Shown: positions 1 through 7,832 of the stretch, piece by piece
Layout of the letters: every line of letters starts with the position of its first letter
Numbering within the stretch: the stretch's first letter is position 1
From: a virus
DNA length: 21,755 nucleotides
Direction: 5' to 3' (one strand)
Virus record (IMG/VR): IMGVR_UViG_3300007236_000079
Coordinates: 1-21,755 of that record
The notes under the pieces: model-generated
The model's database searches: none
Told to the model about the DNA's origin: nothing
The model's input: the letters and a program-made list of their open reading frames with translations, nothing else
Made by a program: the position numbers and the translations under genes

Positions 1-1
1 G

Positions 2-757
2 AGGTTTTTGATGGAGGAAAACCCTGACCGCTCGGTTACTCAGATGACCATCGAGGACGCCGAGCACTATTCGCCGGAACAGCGTGAGAAGATTATCGCC
101 AGCTACCCAAAGCACGAACGGGAAGCCCGGACGAAGGGCGTGCCGATTATGGGCTCGGGTCGCGTCTACCCGATCCCGGAAGAGGAAATCACCATCGCGC
201 CGTGCCCGATCCCGCCGCATTGGGCGCGCATCGTGGGCATGGATTTGGGCTGGGATCACCCGACAACCGCCGTTTGGCTGGCGTGGGACAAGGACACGGA
301 TACGATTTACGTCACGGACGCCTATCGTAAGAGTGAGACTGTCCCAGCGATGCACGCGGCGACGATCAAGGCCAAGGGTGGTTGGATGCCGGTGGCCTGG
401 CCTTCGGACGCTGGGAGCCACGGCAGGGACGGCGCAACGCCGCTTGTCGAGCAGTATCGCGGCCACGGGTTGAAGATGCTCAAGGACCGCGCGCAATTCG
501 ATGACGGCGGCGTGTCCGTCGAGGCCGGCCTCATGGAGATCCTGGAAAGGATGGAAACGGGGCGGTTTAAGGTGTTCGCTCACCTCAATGAGTGGTGGGA
601 AGAGTTCCGTATCTATCATCGCAAGGACGGCAAGATCGTTAAGGAACGCGACGACTTGATGGATGCGACCAGATACGCGGTGATGATGAAGCGCGAGGCC
701 AGGACGAAGCCGGCACCTCACAAGCCCATCAACGTCAATACAAGCTGGGTCGAGTAA
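2..757 (+). CDS. terL: Terminase large subunit, C-terminal part (5' end outside window)
   Basis: This is the DNA-packaging motor subunit that cuts concatemeric phage DNA and drives it through the portal. The reading frame is open from the left edge, so only about 250 residues are visible: the end of the ATPase region and the RNase H-like nuclease domain. The nuclease signature is the first acidic strand GMDLGWDHPTTAVWLAWD, followed by WPSDAG and a late acidic pair in DDLMDATRYAVM, the usual spacing of metal-binding aspartates in terminase nucleases. The TTG at 8 and ATG at 11 are probably internal codons, because ATPase motifs would lie upstream and the frame stays open to the edge. The tail (KREARTKPAPHKP) is basic. 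Position just before the portal gene supports the call. The family is clear; the subfamily is not determined. Confidence 0.9.
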   Translation, partial: RFLMEENPDRSVTQMTIEDAEHYSPEQREKIIASYPKHEREARTKGVPIMGSGRVYPIPEEEITIAPCPIPPHWARIVGMDLGWDHPTTAVWLAWDKDTDTIYVTDAYRKSETVPAMHAATIKAKGGWMPVAWPSDAGSHGRDGATPLVEQYRGHGLKMLKDRAQFDDGGVSVEAGLMEILERMETGRFKVFAHLNEWWEEFRIYHRKDGKIVKERDDLMDATRYAVMMKREARTKPAPHKPINVNTSWVE

Positions 758-782
758 CGCACCCATTCCAAAGAGGTTGCAA

Positions 783-989
783 ATGTCTCAAGCACTAGCT
801 GTCCGCGTTGCGCGGCTGGATCAATCCCTCACGGCTGCGCTTGATCTGATCTCGGATCTCCGTGCGAAGTCTGCCGCTCTCGAAGAGCGCATCGAGGATC
901 TGGAAACGCGGCCAGCCGATGTTTCTGGGGCGGTCGTTGAAATCATGCCCCGCAAGCGCGGGCGCCCGAGAAAGCTGGCCAATGTCTGA
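783..989 (+). CDS. Small coiled-coil protein with AT-hook-like C-terminus
   Basis: A 68-aa protein of unknown function between terminase and portal. Residues of about 5-45 form a heptad-rich helix (VARLDQSLTAALDLISDLRAKSAALEERIEDLE) that should make a coiled coil. The C-terminus PRKRGRPRK contains the RGRP core of an AT-hook, a minor-groove DNA-binding motif. The ATG at 783 is preceded by AAAGAGG at a good distance; a TTG at 777 in the same frame is too close to that site. The gene ends in ATGTCTGA, so its last eight bases overlap the portal start, implying translational coupling. Position and DNA-binding tail would suit a packaging accessory protein, but that is inference; no homology to a small terminase is recognised. 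Confidence 0.7.
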   Translation: MSQALAVRVARLDQSLTAALDLISDLRAKSAALEERIEDLETRPADVSGAVVEIMPRKRGRPRKLANV

Positions 990-3318
990 TTCATCCCGAT
1001 CCGATAGCAAGCTTAGGGCGGCGTTATCGTCGCAACTGCGCTCGGCTATTGGGTATGACAATGACGAGCTGTCGTCCGAACGCGCCACCGCTTGGCGTTA
1101 TTACATGGGCGAGCAATCGACCCTGCCGAGCATTCCGGGACGATCGAAGGTCATGTCCCGTGACGTTTACGAGACGGTCGAAACGGTCATGCCCTCGCTT
1201 GTCCGGGTGTTCTTGGGCACGGACCAGGTGTTCCGATTTGAGCCCGAGGGAGAAGAGGACGAAGAAGCCGCGCAACAGGCGACGGATTACGTGTCGTGGT
1301 TGATGCGGCGCAACAACAATTTTAGGCAGTGTTTCGACTGGATCAAGTCGGCATTGATTTACAAAAACAGCGCGCTGCACGTCTGGTGGGAGGAATCCGA
1401 AACCGAAGTTACCGAGGAATACACCGGCCTTAGCGTTGATGAGATGACGGAGATCGTCAACGACGAGAGCGTGACGGTTGAAGAGATTGAAGAGTACCCG
1501 GCGGAGGTTGAAATGCCCGCCGAGCCGCAAATGCCACCGCAGCCGCAAATGCCACCGCAGCCGATGGGGCCGGATGCTGGCGGCATGCCTCAAGCGCCGA
1601 TGCCGGGGGATGTTGGCGGGGTTATATCGATGCAAGGGCCGACGATGCTCTTTGACATCAAGATCCGCCGCGTCAAAACCAGCGGCGAAATCAAGATGGA
1701 GGCTCTCCCGCCCGAAGAGTTCTTGACCAACAGCCGCGCCAAGTCTTTGGAAGACGCGCGCATGGTGGCCCGGCGCACGCGGGTATCGAAGAGCGACTTG
1801 TTGAAGCGCGGCTATGACGAGACGGAAGTCGAGAGCCTGAGCGCCGACGATGATCTGTATGAGGAAACCGAAGAGCGGTTTGACGACCTCGAATACGATG
1901 ACGACAACGACGCCACGGATGCGGCGGCGCAACTGTGCCGGATCTATGAGGTCTATATCCAGTTCGATTATGACGGCGACGGCGAGACCGAATGGCGGCG
2001 AGTGGTCATGGGCAACGGTCCGGACTCTCCGGTTATTTTCGAGAATGACAAGCACGAGGGATTGCTTCCGTTCTGCGAGCTAACGCCGATCATCCTGCCG
2101 CATCGCCGCATCGGGCTGTCAATGGAGGACGGGTCGCGAGAGGTCCAGCGGTGGAAGTCGACCTTGCTGCGGATGATGATGGACGGGCTTTATCACTCCG
2201 TCTTCCCGCGCAAGATCGTGGACATGAACCAGATCGAGCCGGAGTTCTTCAACGACGTGTTGAACCAGGCGCCGGACGCCATCATCCGCGCCAAGGGGCC
2301 GAACGCGATCGTGCCGCTCCAGACGACCTGGGAAGGCCAGCGCGCCTTTCCGATGCTCGAATATGTCGATGGTCAATTGGTCCGCCGAACCGGCGTCACC
2401 CCGATGGGGCCGGATCTTAATCCGAACGCATTGCAGCCGGAGACGGCGGAGAAGGTCCGCGAGGATAGCAATCAGGGCCGCGAGCGAACCGAGCTTATCA
2501 CGCGCGTGTATGCGGAGACGGGGTTCAAGCAACTGGCCCGGTTGATGCTCCATCTCGTGACCAAGCACCAGGACAAAGAGCGGATCATTCGCCTTCGCGG
2601 CAATTGGGTGCCGATGGACCCGCGCTCGTGGAACGCGGGTATGGACATCAAGGTGTCTGTTGGCTTGGGAACCGGCAACCGCGATCAGCAGATGCAGCGC
2701 TATATGGTGATCGCTCAGAAGCAGGAGCAGATCCTACAGGTCGCGGGGATGCAAAACCCGCTGGTCACCATGAGGAACTATTACAACACGTTGGAGAAGA
2801 TGGTCGAGGCGGCGGACTTGCCGGACGTTGATATTTTCTTCACCGACCCGGACAAAAACCCGATGCCGCCGCAACCGCCGGGGCAAGATCCGAAGGCGGT
2901 TGAGGCTCAGGGCAAGATGCAAATGGAGATGCAGAAGCTCCAAATGCAGCAGCAAATGGACGGCCAGAAGATGCAAGCCGAAGCGGCCATGGCGGAGAAG
3001 AAATTACAAGCCGATTCCGCTCTTACCGCTCAGAGGCTCCAGGCGGAACAGCAGATCAAAGCTCAAGAGGCTCAGCGCAACGCGGCGATGCAAGAGCAGC
3101 AGTTCCAGCAACAGTTGGAACAGCAACGCGCGATCGAGGGCATGAAGTTGGAGGCCGCCGAGCGCCAGGCCGAGCGGGCATATCAATTGGATGTCCAGAA
3201 GATGACCATTGATCAGCAATTCCGCGAGCGGGAGCTGGTGATGGAGGCCGAATTGGAACAATTGAAGATGGCTGCCGGTTCGCGTGACGGTAACGCTAAC
3301 ATCAATGTGAGCGACTAA
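982..3318 (+). CDS. Portal protein
   Basis: A 778-aa portal protein, forming the dodecameric ring at the capsid vertex through which DNA is packaged and ejected. The N-terminus (SSERATAWRYYMGEQ, then SRDVYETVETVMPSLVRVF) is typical of podovirus-type portals. Residues of about 178-210 form a Pro/Met/Gln-rich linker with short repeats. The middle carries wing/clip-like segments (IILPHRRIGLSMEDGSREVQ, then ITRVYAETGFKQLARLMLHLV). The last 150 residues or so are an extremely Gln/Met/Lys-rich helix, consistent with the long coiled-coil barrel that some portals extend into the head. The frame is open upstream to 862, but the ATG at 982 is chosen because it overlaps the stop of the preceding gene and MSDSSRSDSKLRAALSSQLR looks like a normal portal start. 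It is long for the family because of the linker and tail. Confidence 0.92.
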   Translation: MSDSSRSDSKLRAALSSQLRSAIGYDNDELSSERATAWRYYMGEQSTLPSIPGRSKVMSRDVYETVETVMPSLVRVFLGTDQVFRFEPEGEEDEEAAQQATDYVSWLMRRNNNFRQCFDWIKSALIYKNSALHVWWEESETEVTEEYTGLSVDEMTEIVNDESVTVEEIEEYPAEVEMPAEPQMPPQPQMPPQPMGPDAGGMPQAPMPGDVGGVISMQGPTMLFDIKIRRVKTSGEIKMEALPPEEFLTNSRAKSLEDARMVARRTRVSKSDLLKRGYDETEVESLSADDDLYEETEERFDDLEYDDDNDATDAAAQLCRIYEVYIQFDYDGDGETEWRRVVMGNGPDSPVIFENDKHEGLLPFCELTPIILPHRRIGLSMEDGSREVQRWKSTLLRMMMDGLYHSVFPRKIVDMNQIEPEFFNDVLNQAPDAIIRAKGPNAIVPLQTTWEGQRAFPMLEYVDGQLVRRTGVTPMGPDLNPNALQPETAEKVREDSNQGRERTELITRVYAETGFKQLARLMLHLVTKHQDKERIIRLRGNWVPMDPRSWNAGMDIKVSVGLGTGNRDQQMQRYMVIAQKQEQILQVAGMQNPLVTMRNYYNTLEKMVEAADLPDVDIFFTDPDKNPMPPQPPGQDPKAVEAQGKMQMEMQKLQMQQQMDGQKMQAEAAMAEKKLQADSALTAQRLQAEQQIKAQEAQRNAAMQEQQFQQQLEQQRAIEGMKLEAAERQAERAYQLDVQKMTIDQQFRERELVMEAELEQLKMAAGSRDGNANINVSD
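1525..1560 (+). repeat. Tandem 18-bp repeat inside the portal gene
   Basis: Two perfect, adjacent copies of CCGCAAATGCCACCGCAG (1525-1542 and 1543-1560), followed by a further CCG. They encode a repeated PQMPPQ unit in the portal linker. Perfect identity at the DNA level suggests a recent slippage duplication that could vary in copy number. Confidence 0.85.
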
Positions 3319-3319
3319 G

Positions 3320-3565
3320 ATGCAGTTCGCACGAGTTTACAACACCGCTTTTGGCCCCGTGCCGCTGGGAGAGTGGATTTCAAAAGTCCCTATGACCAAG
3401 GCTGGGCGACCTGATCGCCGGACCAGGATCGGAAAATCCGCGATTTTGTTTTTCGAAAAAATTGATAGCGAGGCGCAGAGGGTTTGGGATCAAGGCGGGG
3501 ACATGGACTCATGCGATATCGGGCTAGTGGGGCCAGGATCGTCGCATGCCGCCCCGCATTGTTAG
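3320..3565 (+). CDS. Hypothetical protein, doubtful
   Basis: An 81-aa open frame starting at an ATG two bases after the portal stop. It lies in a stretch that is more AT-rich than its neighbours and contains the 12-bp palindrome TTTTTCGAAAAA at 3449-3460. The product (MQFARVYNTAFGPVPLGEW...) has no domain I recognise, and there is no clear ribosome binding site except possible coupling to the portal. It could be a real small gene, a decayed remnant, or chance. It is listed because nothing else explains 3319-3610. Confidence 0.3.
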   Translation: MQFARVYNTAFGPVPLGEWISKVPMTKAGRPDRRTRIGKSAILFFEKIDSEAQRVWDQGGDMDSCDIGLVGPGSSHAAPHC

Positions 3566-3610
3566 AAAGCACTCGATTGTCCGGTGGGGAGAAATGAGAG
3601 AGGCGGCGTG

Positions 3611-3940
3611 ATGGATGAATCCATTTTAGATATTTTGCGCCGAGCGAGCCTATATGGGCGGGCGGATGCAAGCGGGGGGATGAGTGACGACGTTAGAAGC
3701 CTTTATCTTTCAGGGCTTCTCGGTGCCCAGGCGCCGGCAGGTGGCGGGCTGCTTAGTGCTGATGTTGGTGCCGGGTATGGCATGGGAAGGGCGGTGGGCG
3801 ATGATTACGATGTCCGATGGAACGGCGGCGGCATAAACAACTTGGGTCTTGGATTCTCGCATCCAAAATATGGGAATTTTCGCATGGAAACCGACCCGCG
3901 TTTTGACGGCGCGATGCTTCGATATACGCATAAATTCTAA
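3611..3940 (+). CDS. Hypothetical Gly-rich phage protein
   Basis: A 109-aa protein of unknown function, starting at the ATG at 3611 behind a purine-rich GAGAGAGGCGG; an upstream GTG at 3584 is less likely. The N-terminus (MDESILDILRRASLYGRADASGG) is a short helix, followed by a Gly/Ala/Leu-rich segment (LYLSGLLGAQAPAGGGLLSADVGAGYGMGRAVG). The C-terminus is strand-like with alternating aromatic residues and ends in Phe (PKYGNFRMETDPRFDGAMLRYTHKF). The LLG/GGGLLS pattern resembles that in neighbouring genes at 6771 and 7833 and is common in internal or ejected virion proteins, so a virion role is possible but unproven. Confidence 0.6.
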   Translation: MDESILDILRRASLYGRADASGGMSDDVRSLYLSGLLGAQAPAGGGLLSADVGAGYGMGRAVGDDYDVRWNGGGINNLGLGFSHPKYGNFRMETDPRFDGAMLRYTHKF

Positions 3941-3949
3941 GGCCTGACA

Positions 3950-5083
3950 TTGATCTACTTCATGATTGAAAACCGTGACCGGGAGTTATGGTCCCGGCTT
4001 CTGGTGGCGTCGGCGCTGCATGATTGGGGGATATCAAGCATCATCGGAAGCCAGCGGGTTTTGGCGCCGAACCTTGAATCGCTCCCGGTGGGATGTGTCG
4101 TGTTCAAGGGCGAAAACAAGGCCATGCGCGGATGGATGGAGACGGCAAAGCGGGCCGGCCACAACATCGCGGTGATGGACGAAGAAGGGCTGGCGGTTCG
4201 GTGCCCGGTGCATTTCCGCAAGGATATATTGCGATGCCTGCCGGTCGACGTGACCTATGTCGCCAACGAGTGGCAAGCCGAACACGCGATAAATGGCAAA
4301 TGGACGGGCAATCCAAGGTTGGATTTGCTTAAAAAGCCAGAGATTTACGGCGAGCCCGATCGATCAGGGTATCTGCTGGTCAACACCAACACCAGCGGGG
4401 CCAACCCCCGAGGCGGCGACATCAAGGCCTATCACGCCATGTGTGTTTCGGCGGGGTTCTTTGATAACCGCGAGGATTTCATCGCTCATATCGAGCACGA
4501 TTGGACGTGTATCAGGAAAGTGCGAGAGTTTATTGAGGCATACGACGGCGAGGTGGTGATCAGGCCGCATCCCGGCGAAAACCCGGACCCGTGGCTAAAT
4601 CTATATCGAGGCGACCCGAGAGTTCACGTCGCCGTTACCGGCAACCACGTTCAATGGATGCGGGGCGCGCGCTGTGTCTTGCACACGGGCTGCACGACGG
4701 CACTTGAGGCGGCGCATATGGGCGCGCCTTCGGTATCTCTGTTGGCGGGTGATCACGATGACACTGTTTTCGCGACGAACTATCCCCCTTTCCCAGCTAC
4801 CGCCGACATCGGCGAGGCGCTTGATTTGGTCGAAGCCGCCGAGGTGCCGGGCGTGGATAGCGACGGCGAGGCGCACAAGCGGATTGCGGCGGATCTTGTC
4901 CCGCGTGCTGGCGAGAGCCGAGCGGTGGAGTTGGCATATACGGCGGTCTCGGGCGTGGACCCGTATTTTCTGAGCAAGGCGAAGATGGGGTTGAACGACC
5001 TTCGTGATTTTTGCGGCAAGTGGGGCTTGGACCTGCCGATCCGCGAAATTGGTGACAGCGTTTTCGGAATTGGAGCATTGTGA
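3950..5083 (+). CDS. GT-B-like glycosyltransferase / surface carbohydrate biosynthesis protein
   Basis: A 377-aa protein resembling surface-carbohydrate and CDP-glycerol-transferase-like GT-B enzymes, which transfer a sugar or sugar-phosphate from a nucleotide donor. The N-terminus IYFMIENRDRELWSRLLVA is the first strand and helix of such folds. GNPRLDLL marks the interdomain hinge. VVIRPHPGENP, then HTGCTTALEAAHMGAPSVSL, match the C-terminal donor-binding half. The TTG at 3950 is chosen because it keeps the first beta strand and has AAGG about seven bases upstream; the ATG at 3962 would remove it. The stop overlaps the next gene's ATG (TGATG), coupling it to a fibre-like protein. A role in glycosylating a virion protein or altering host surface polysaccharide is inference; acceptor and donor cannot be read from the sequence. 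Confidence 0.75.
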   Translation: MIYFMIENRDRELWSRLLVASALHDWGISSIIGSQRVLAPNLESLPVGCVVFKGENKAMRGWMETAKRAGHNIAVMDEEGLAVRCPVHFRKDILRCLPVDVTYVANEWQAEHAINGKWTGNPRLDLLKKPEIYGEPDRSGYLLVNTNTSGANPRGGDIKAYHAMCVSAGFFDNREDFIAHIEHDWTCIRKVREFIEAYDGEVVIRPHPGENPDPWLNLYRGDPRVHVAVTGNHVQWMRGARCVLHTGCTTALEAAHMGAPSVSLLAGDHDDTVFATNYPPFPATADIGEALDLVEAAEVPGVDSDGEAHKRIAADLVPRAGESRAVELAYTAVSGVDPYFLSKAKMGLNDLRDFCGKWGLDLPIREIGDSVFGIGAL

Positions 5084-5934
5084 TGGTCAAAGAAAGCATT
5101 TCGGCGGGCGGTCGGCGGTTTACGCAGGCGGCGGACACATATGATGAGGCGTTAGCCAAAGCCAATCGAAATTTTGACGAAATATACTCGTTTTTCGGCG
5201 ACGGCACCACCCTCGGCACGGTCACGACCGTCGATATTAACGGCGGGACGATTGACGGGGCTACGATCGGCGGGGCGACTCCTGCGGCTGGTACGTTTAC
5301 TACGCTATCTTCAACAGGAATCCTTGATATCACGACGAACAACACGGCGTTTCGGCTGAAGGATAGCGCGGGGACGATGATCCCAACGCTGTCCCTGAGT
5401 GCGTCGAACCAACTGCTGTTCGGCACCAACAGCGCGCCCGCGTCAAACGGCGACCTCATTTTCATGCGTGCTAGTACAGAACGCATGAGACTAGATGGCA
5501 CGGGTTTTGGCATCGGCGCTTCAGCACCGCAACAAATGCTTCATGTCCGCAACGACAGTGCTGGAGCACAGGCGAGCGGCATGCTGTTACAGAACCGTAG
5601 TGCGACCACTGGGTCGGCTATCGGTATCGCGTTCATCACTACCACGCAGGATTTCTCTGACAATCGGTATAGCTGGTTCGGTAAAGAGCTACAGGGAGGC
5701 GGGTCAAACGACTTCATCTGGAAAACAGCGATTGGAGCCGCTCCCGCAGAAAGAATGCGCTTGTCTAACGCTGGCGTGTTGACGGTGCAGAGTGATCTTG
5801 TTTTGGCGACAACTAGAACTCCCGCGTCCGCATCAGCGACCGGGACGACCGGAACCGTCGCGTGGGACAGTTCTTATATGTACGTTTGTACAGCAACAGA
5901 TACGTGGCGGCGCGTAGCACACGCCACATGGTGA
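5083..5934 (+). CDS. Fibre-like / capsid-fibre structural protein
   Basis: A 283-aa probable virion fibre or decoration protein. The N-terminus is helical (QAADTYDEALAKANRNFDEIYSFFGDG). Then comes a repetitive Gly/Thr/Ala segment, INGGTIDGATIGGATPAAG followed by TFTTLSSTG, a signature of phage fibre shafts. The C-terminus GTTGTVAWDSSYMYVCTATD and TWRRV is a common terminal motif of phage fibre and capsid-fibre proteins. The ATG at 5083 has GGAG eight bases upstream and overlaps the stop of the glycosyltransferase. The middle part (about 5450-5930) uses codons such as AGA and TCT more freely than its neighbours, suggesting a recombined receptor-facing segment. Whether it decorates head or tail is not determined. 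Confidence 0.7.
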   Translation: MVKESISAGGRRFTQAADTYDEALAKANRNFDEIYSFFGDGTTLGTVTTVDINGGTIDGATIGGATPAAGTFTTLSSTGILDITTNNTAFRLKDSAGTMIPTLSLSASNQLLFGTNSAPASNGDLIFMRASTERMRLDGTGFGIGASAPQQMLHVRNDSAGAQASGMLLQNRSATTGSAIGIAFITTTQDFSDNRYSWFGKELQGGGSNDFIWKTAIGAAPAERMRLSNAGVLTVQSDLVLATTRTPASASATGTTGTVAWDSSYMYVCTATDTWRRVAHATW

Positions 5935-5948
5935 TATAAAGGAGATTT

Positions 5949-6329
5949 ATGGTGGCTGTTGAATTCACATGGCAAGTTGAAAAGGCTGAAACCCGGCTGT
6001 CCTATGCGGGGCTGGCTGATGTGGTCGATAAGGTCCATTGGCGCTTGGTCGGAACGGATTCCGCGACCGGGGAAGCCGCGTCCGAATATGGGGAAATTCC
6101 GCTCGATCTTGACGCGATAGACCCGGCGACCTTCATGACCAAGGCTCAACTGGAAGCCGACCCGAGCATATTGATCGGCTGGGCGACGGCGCTGATCAAC
6201 GCGACCGCGCCCGACGCGATCCCCGCGATGAAGGCCCGCATCACCGATCGCATCAACGAAAAGATCGCCCCGACAGCCGGCTCATTCGGCGCGGGGCTCA
6301 GTGTCGACGACAGCCTGATTGGAGCTTGA
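5949..6329 (+). CDS. Small conserved phage protein
   Basis: A 126-aa protein with a strong AAAGGAG ribosome binding site just before the ATG. The pattern (FTWQVEKAETRLSYAGLADV, then VHWRLVGTDSATGEAASEYG, IPLDL, PATFMTKAQLEADPSILIGW) matches a widespread family of small phage proteins that often sit beside fibre genes. No biochemical role is known to me. It overlaps the start region of the next small gene, and context suggests an accessory or assembly role for the preceding fibre. Confidence 0.6.
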   Translation: MVAVEFTWQVEKAETRLSYAGLADVVDKVHWRLVGTDSATGEAASEYGEIPLDLDAIDPATFMTKAQLEADPSILIGWATALINATAPDAIPAMKARITDRINEKIAPTAGSFGAGLSVDDSLIGA

Positions 6330-6331
6330 AA

Positions 6332-6541
6332 TTGATCACCCCCGAAATCGCTAATTCCGCCATCGCGCTGATCAACCGCGCGCAGATCTCCGGAGCCGAG
6401 GCCGAGGCCGCCGTCCAGGTAAAACAAGCGATCCTAGCCGCCGCGCAACCCAAGGATACCGATGATGAACAAGAAACTGGCGAGTATCAGGGGAAGCGAC
6501 CTAACGGCAAGCGGTCTCGCGCCAAGTCGTCACCCGCTTGA
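6332..6541 (+). CDS. Small helical phage protein
   Basis: A 69-aa protein starting at the TTG at 6332, which lies seven bases after GGAG (6321-6324); the TTG at 6326 is too close to that site. The first half, ITPEIANSAIALINRAQISG and AEAEAAVQVKQAILAA, is helical and resembles small phage proteins found next to fibre genes. The second half is charged and disordered (DTDDEQETGEYQGKRPNGKR). It probably forms a unit with the 5949 gene. Function unknown. Confidence 0.5.
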   Translation: MITPEIANSAIALINRAQISGAEAEAAVQVKQAILAAAQPKDTDDEQETGEYQGKRPNGKRSRAKSSPA

Positions 6542-6605
6542 TGTCCCGATCTGGCGGGATGGACACCACGCAATTGTCCAAAACCGTTGCATGGCACGAC
6601 GATGA
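6462..6605 (+). CDS. Possible small overlapping ORF
   Basis: A 47-aa frame (MMNKKLASIRGSDLTASGLA...) beginning at ATG 6462 behind AAGGA. It overlaps the low-complexity tail of the preceding gene in another frame. LDVPIWRDGHHAIVQNRCMA looks like ordinary protein rather than a shadow, but no family is recognised. The 6606-6701 stretch after it shows no convincing gene. Confidence 0.25.
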   Translation: MMNKKLASIRGSDLTASGLAPSRHPLDVPIWRDGHHAIVQNRCMARR

Positions 6606-6701
6606 ACAGGAGATGGTGCTTTTTTCCATCCCGACCACGGCGGCGTCTGGCGAGCCGGGGATCACGGCGGGTATCGATTGTGAGAACCATAGGAGCGTAC
6701 A

Positions 6702-6767
6702 ATGGGCGGATTTAACCAGGTCCTCGATCGGAACGCCAAGACGCCCCTTGTATTTCAAGCGGGGTGA
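6702..6767 (+). CDS. Possible 21-aa micro-ORF
   Basis: A very short frame, MGGFNQVLDRNAKTPLVFQAG, starting at ATG 6702 five bases after a good AGGAG. It ends three bases before the ATG of the ADP-ribosyltransferase-like gene, so it could act as a leader that couples translation. Too short to recognise; it may be chance. Confidence 0.3.
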   Translation: MGGFNQVLDRNAKTPLVFQAG

Positions 6768-6770
6768 GCG

Positions 6771-7799
6771 ATGGGCTTGCTTGACGATAGACAGAGCGGG
6801 TTGTTGGCGATGCAGCACAACATCGACCCGCGATACAAGGCGGCGGCGCGAGCCCCGGCGGCTCAGGTGTTGCGCGGACTTCTAGCCCCGCAACAGTTGG
6901 CCGAGATGGCGCTGGCGTTTGCCCCTGGATCTGGCGACGCGATGGCGGTTCGCGATGGGCAACAGAATTTCGCGGACATGCGGAAGTCTATCGAGGGCGG
7001 CGACTACGGCAAGGCCGCGTCCGATGCGATATACGGCACGACGGCCTATGCGTCGGCGTTGCCTGTGTTGGGGGCGGCGATTCCGCATTTCGGGGGGATG
7101 GTCAAGGCGGTTCGCGGGGCGGGGAAGGCTGCGGATCTGCCGATGGACGAGGCGTCGAGGATGGCGCGGGCGGATGAGCATTTCCCGGTTGAGGCGTTCC
7201 ACGGGACCAACAAGGATTTCCCCGAGTTTGGGGCGCGCGGAAGCGCGACAAAGGCAAAAAGCGCGAAGAAGGCATATTGGTTCGTTGAAGACCCGAAAAG
7301 CGCGGGCGGGTACGCAGATAATGCGGCAGATTCAGACGTTCAAAAATTGATTGATGCGTCACAAGCCGCCGAGCGTAGGGGCGAATGGGACAATGCCAAT
7401 TCATTGATGGTGCAGGCGGAAAAATTGGAACAGTCCACACCGCATCGCGGGCAGAGCGTGATTCCGGCGCGACTTGGTGGGAACCTAAAAGAAGTTGATA
7501 TGGATGGCGTCCAATATGACCCCGACGATGTGAACTTGTCGGAGATATTGGACGGCGCGAAGTCAGAGGGTTTTGATGGTGTGAAGCTCATGAACTTCTC
7601 CGATGAGGCGGGATACGGTCAATATAATCCGACCACCCATTATGCCGTTTTCGACCCGAAAAACATCCGCTCTCGCTTCGCCAAGTTCGACCCGAAAAAC
7701 CGGAACAGTCGCGACCTTCTGGCCGGCGTGGCTGGCGCTGGGCTCTTAGCGGCACCTGTCGCCCGCGGGATGCTCGCGGACGATCAGCAGCCTTATTGA
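6771..7799 (+). CDS. ADP-ribosyltransferase-like polyvalent phage protein
   Basis: A 342-aa protein with an ART-like domain of the type found in phage and prophage polyvalent proteins. Such enzymes would transfer ADP-ribose from NAD to a target. Residues 141-150 (EAFHGTNKDF) carry the HGT motif of the first NAD-binding strand, preceded here by Phe rather than the commoner Tyr. AYWFVEDPKSAGGYA (about 168-182) is the second conserved strand-helix. VIPARLGGNLKEVD and GAKSEGFDGVKLMN follow in family order. AVFDPKNIRSRFAKFDPKNR, then a hydrophobic tail (DLLAGVAGAGLLAAPVARGML), is the usual end of these proteins. The N-terminal 120 residues are Ala/Leu-rich with a hydrophobic stretch at 92-110. Context suggests virion cargo ejected into the host, by analogy with T4 Alt; activity and target are unknown. 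Confidence 0.7.
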   Translation: MGLLDDRQSGLLAMQHNIDPRYKAAARAPAAQVLRGLLAPQQLAEMALAFAPGSGDAMAVRDGQQNFADMRKSIEGGDYGKAASDAIYGTTAYASALPVLGAAIPHFGGMVKAVRGAGKAADLPMDEASRMARADEHFPVEAFHGTNKDFPEFGARGSATKAKSAKKAYWFVEDPKSAGGYADNAADSDVQKLIDASQAAERRGEWDNANSLMVQAEKLEQSTPHRGQSVIPARLGGNLKEVDMDGVQYDPDDVNLSEILDGAKSEGFDGVKLMNFSDEAGYGQYNPTTHYAVFDPKNIRSRFAKFDPKNRNSRDLLAGVAGAGLLAAPVARGMLADDQQPY

Positions 7800-7832
7800 C
7801 CCTGTTAAGCGGCCCGCTCAAAGGAGACGACA

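Noticed and set aside
862-981. Extended portal start
   Set aside because: It overlaps the 783-989 gene fully; ATG 982 gives the natural overlap and a normal portal N-terminus.
1024-2055. 343-aa minus-strand frame opposite the portal
   Set aside because: It mirrors portal codons, has Arg/His/Leu-rich low-quality sequence and no domain; the whole window is transcribed rightward.
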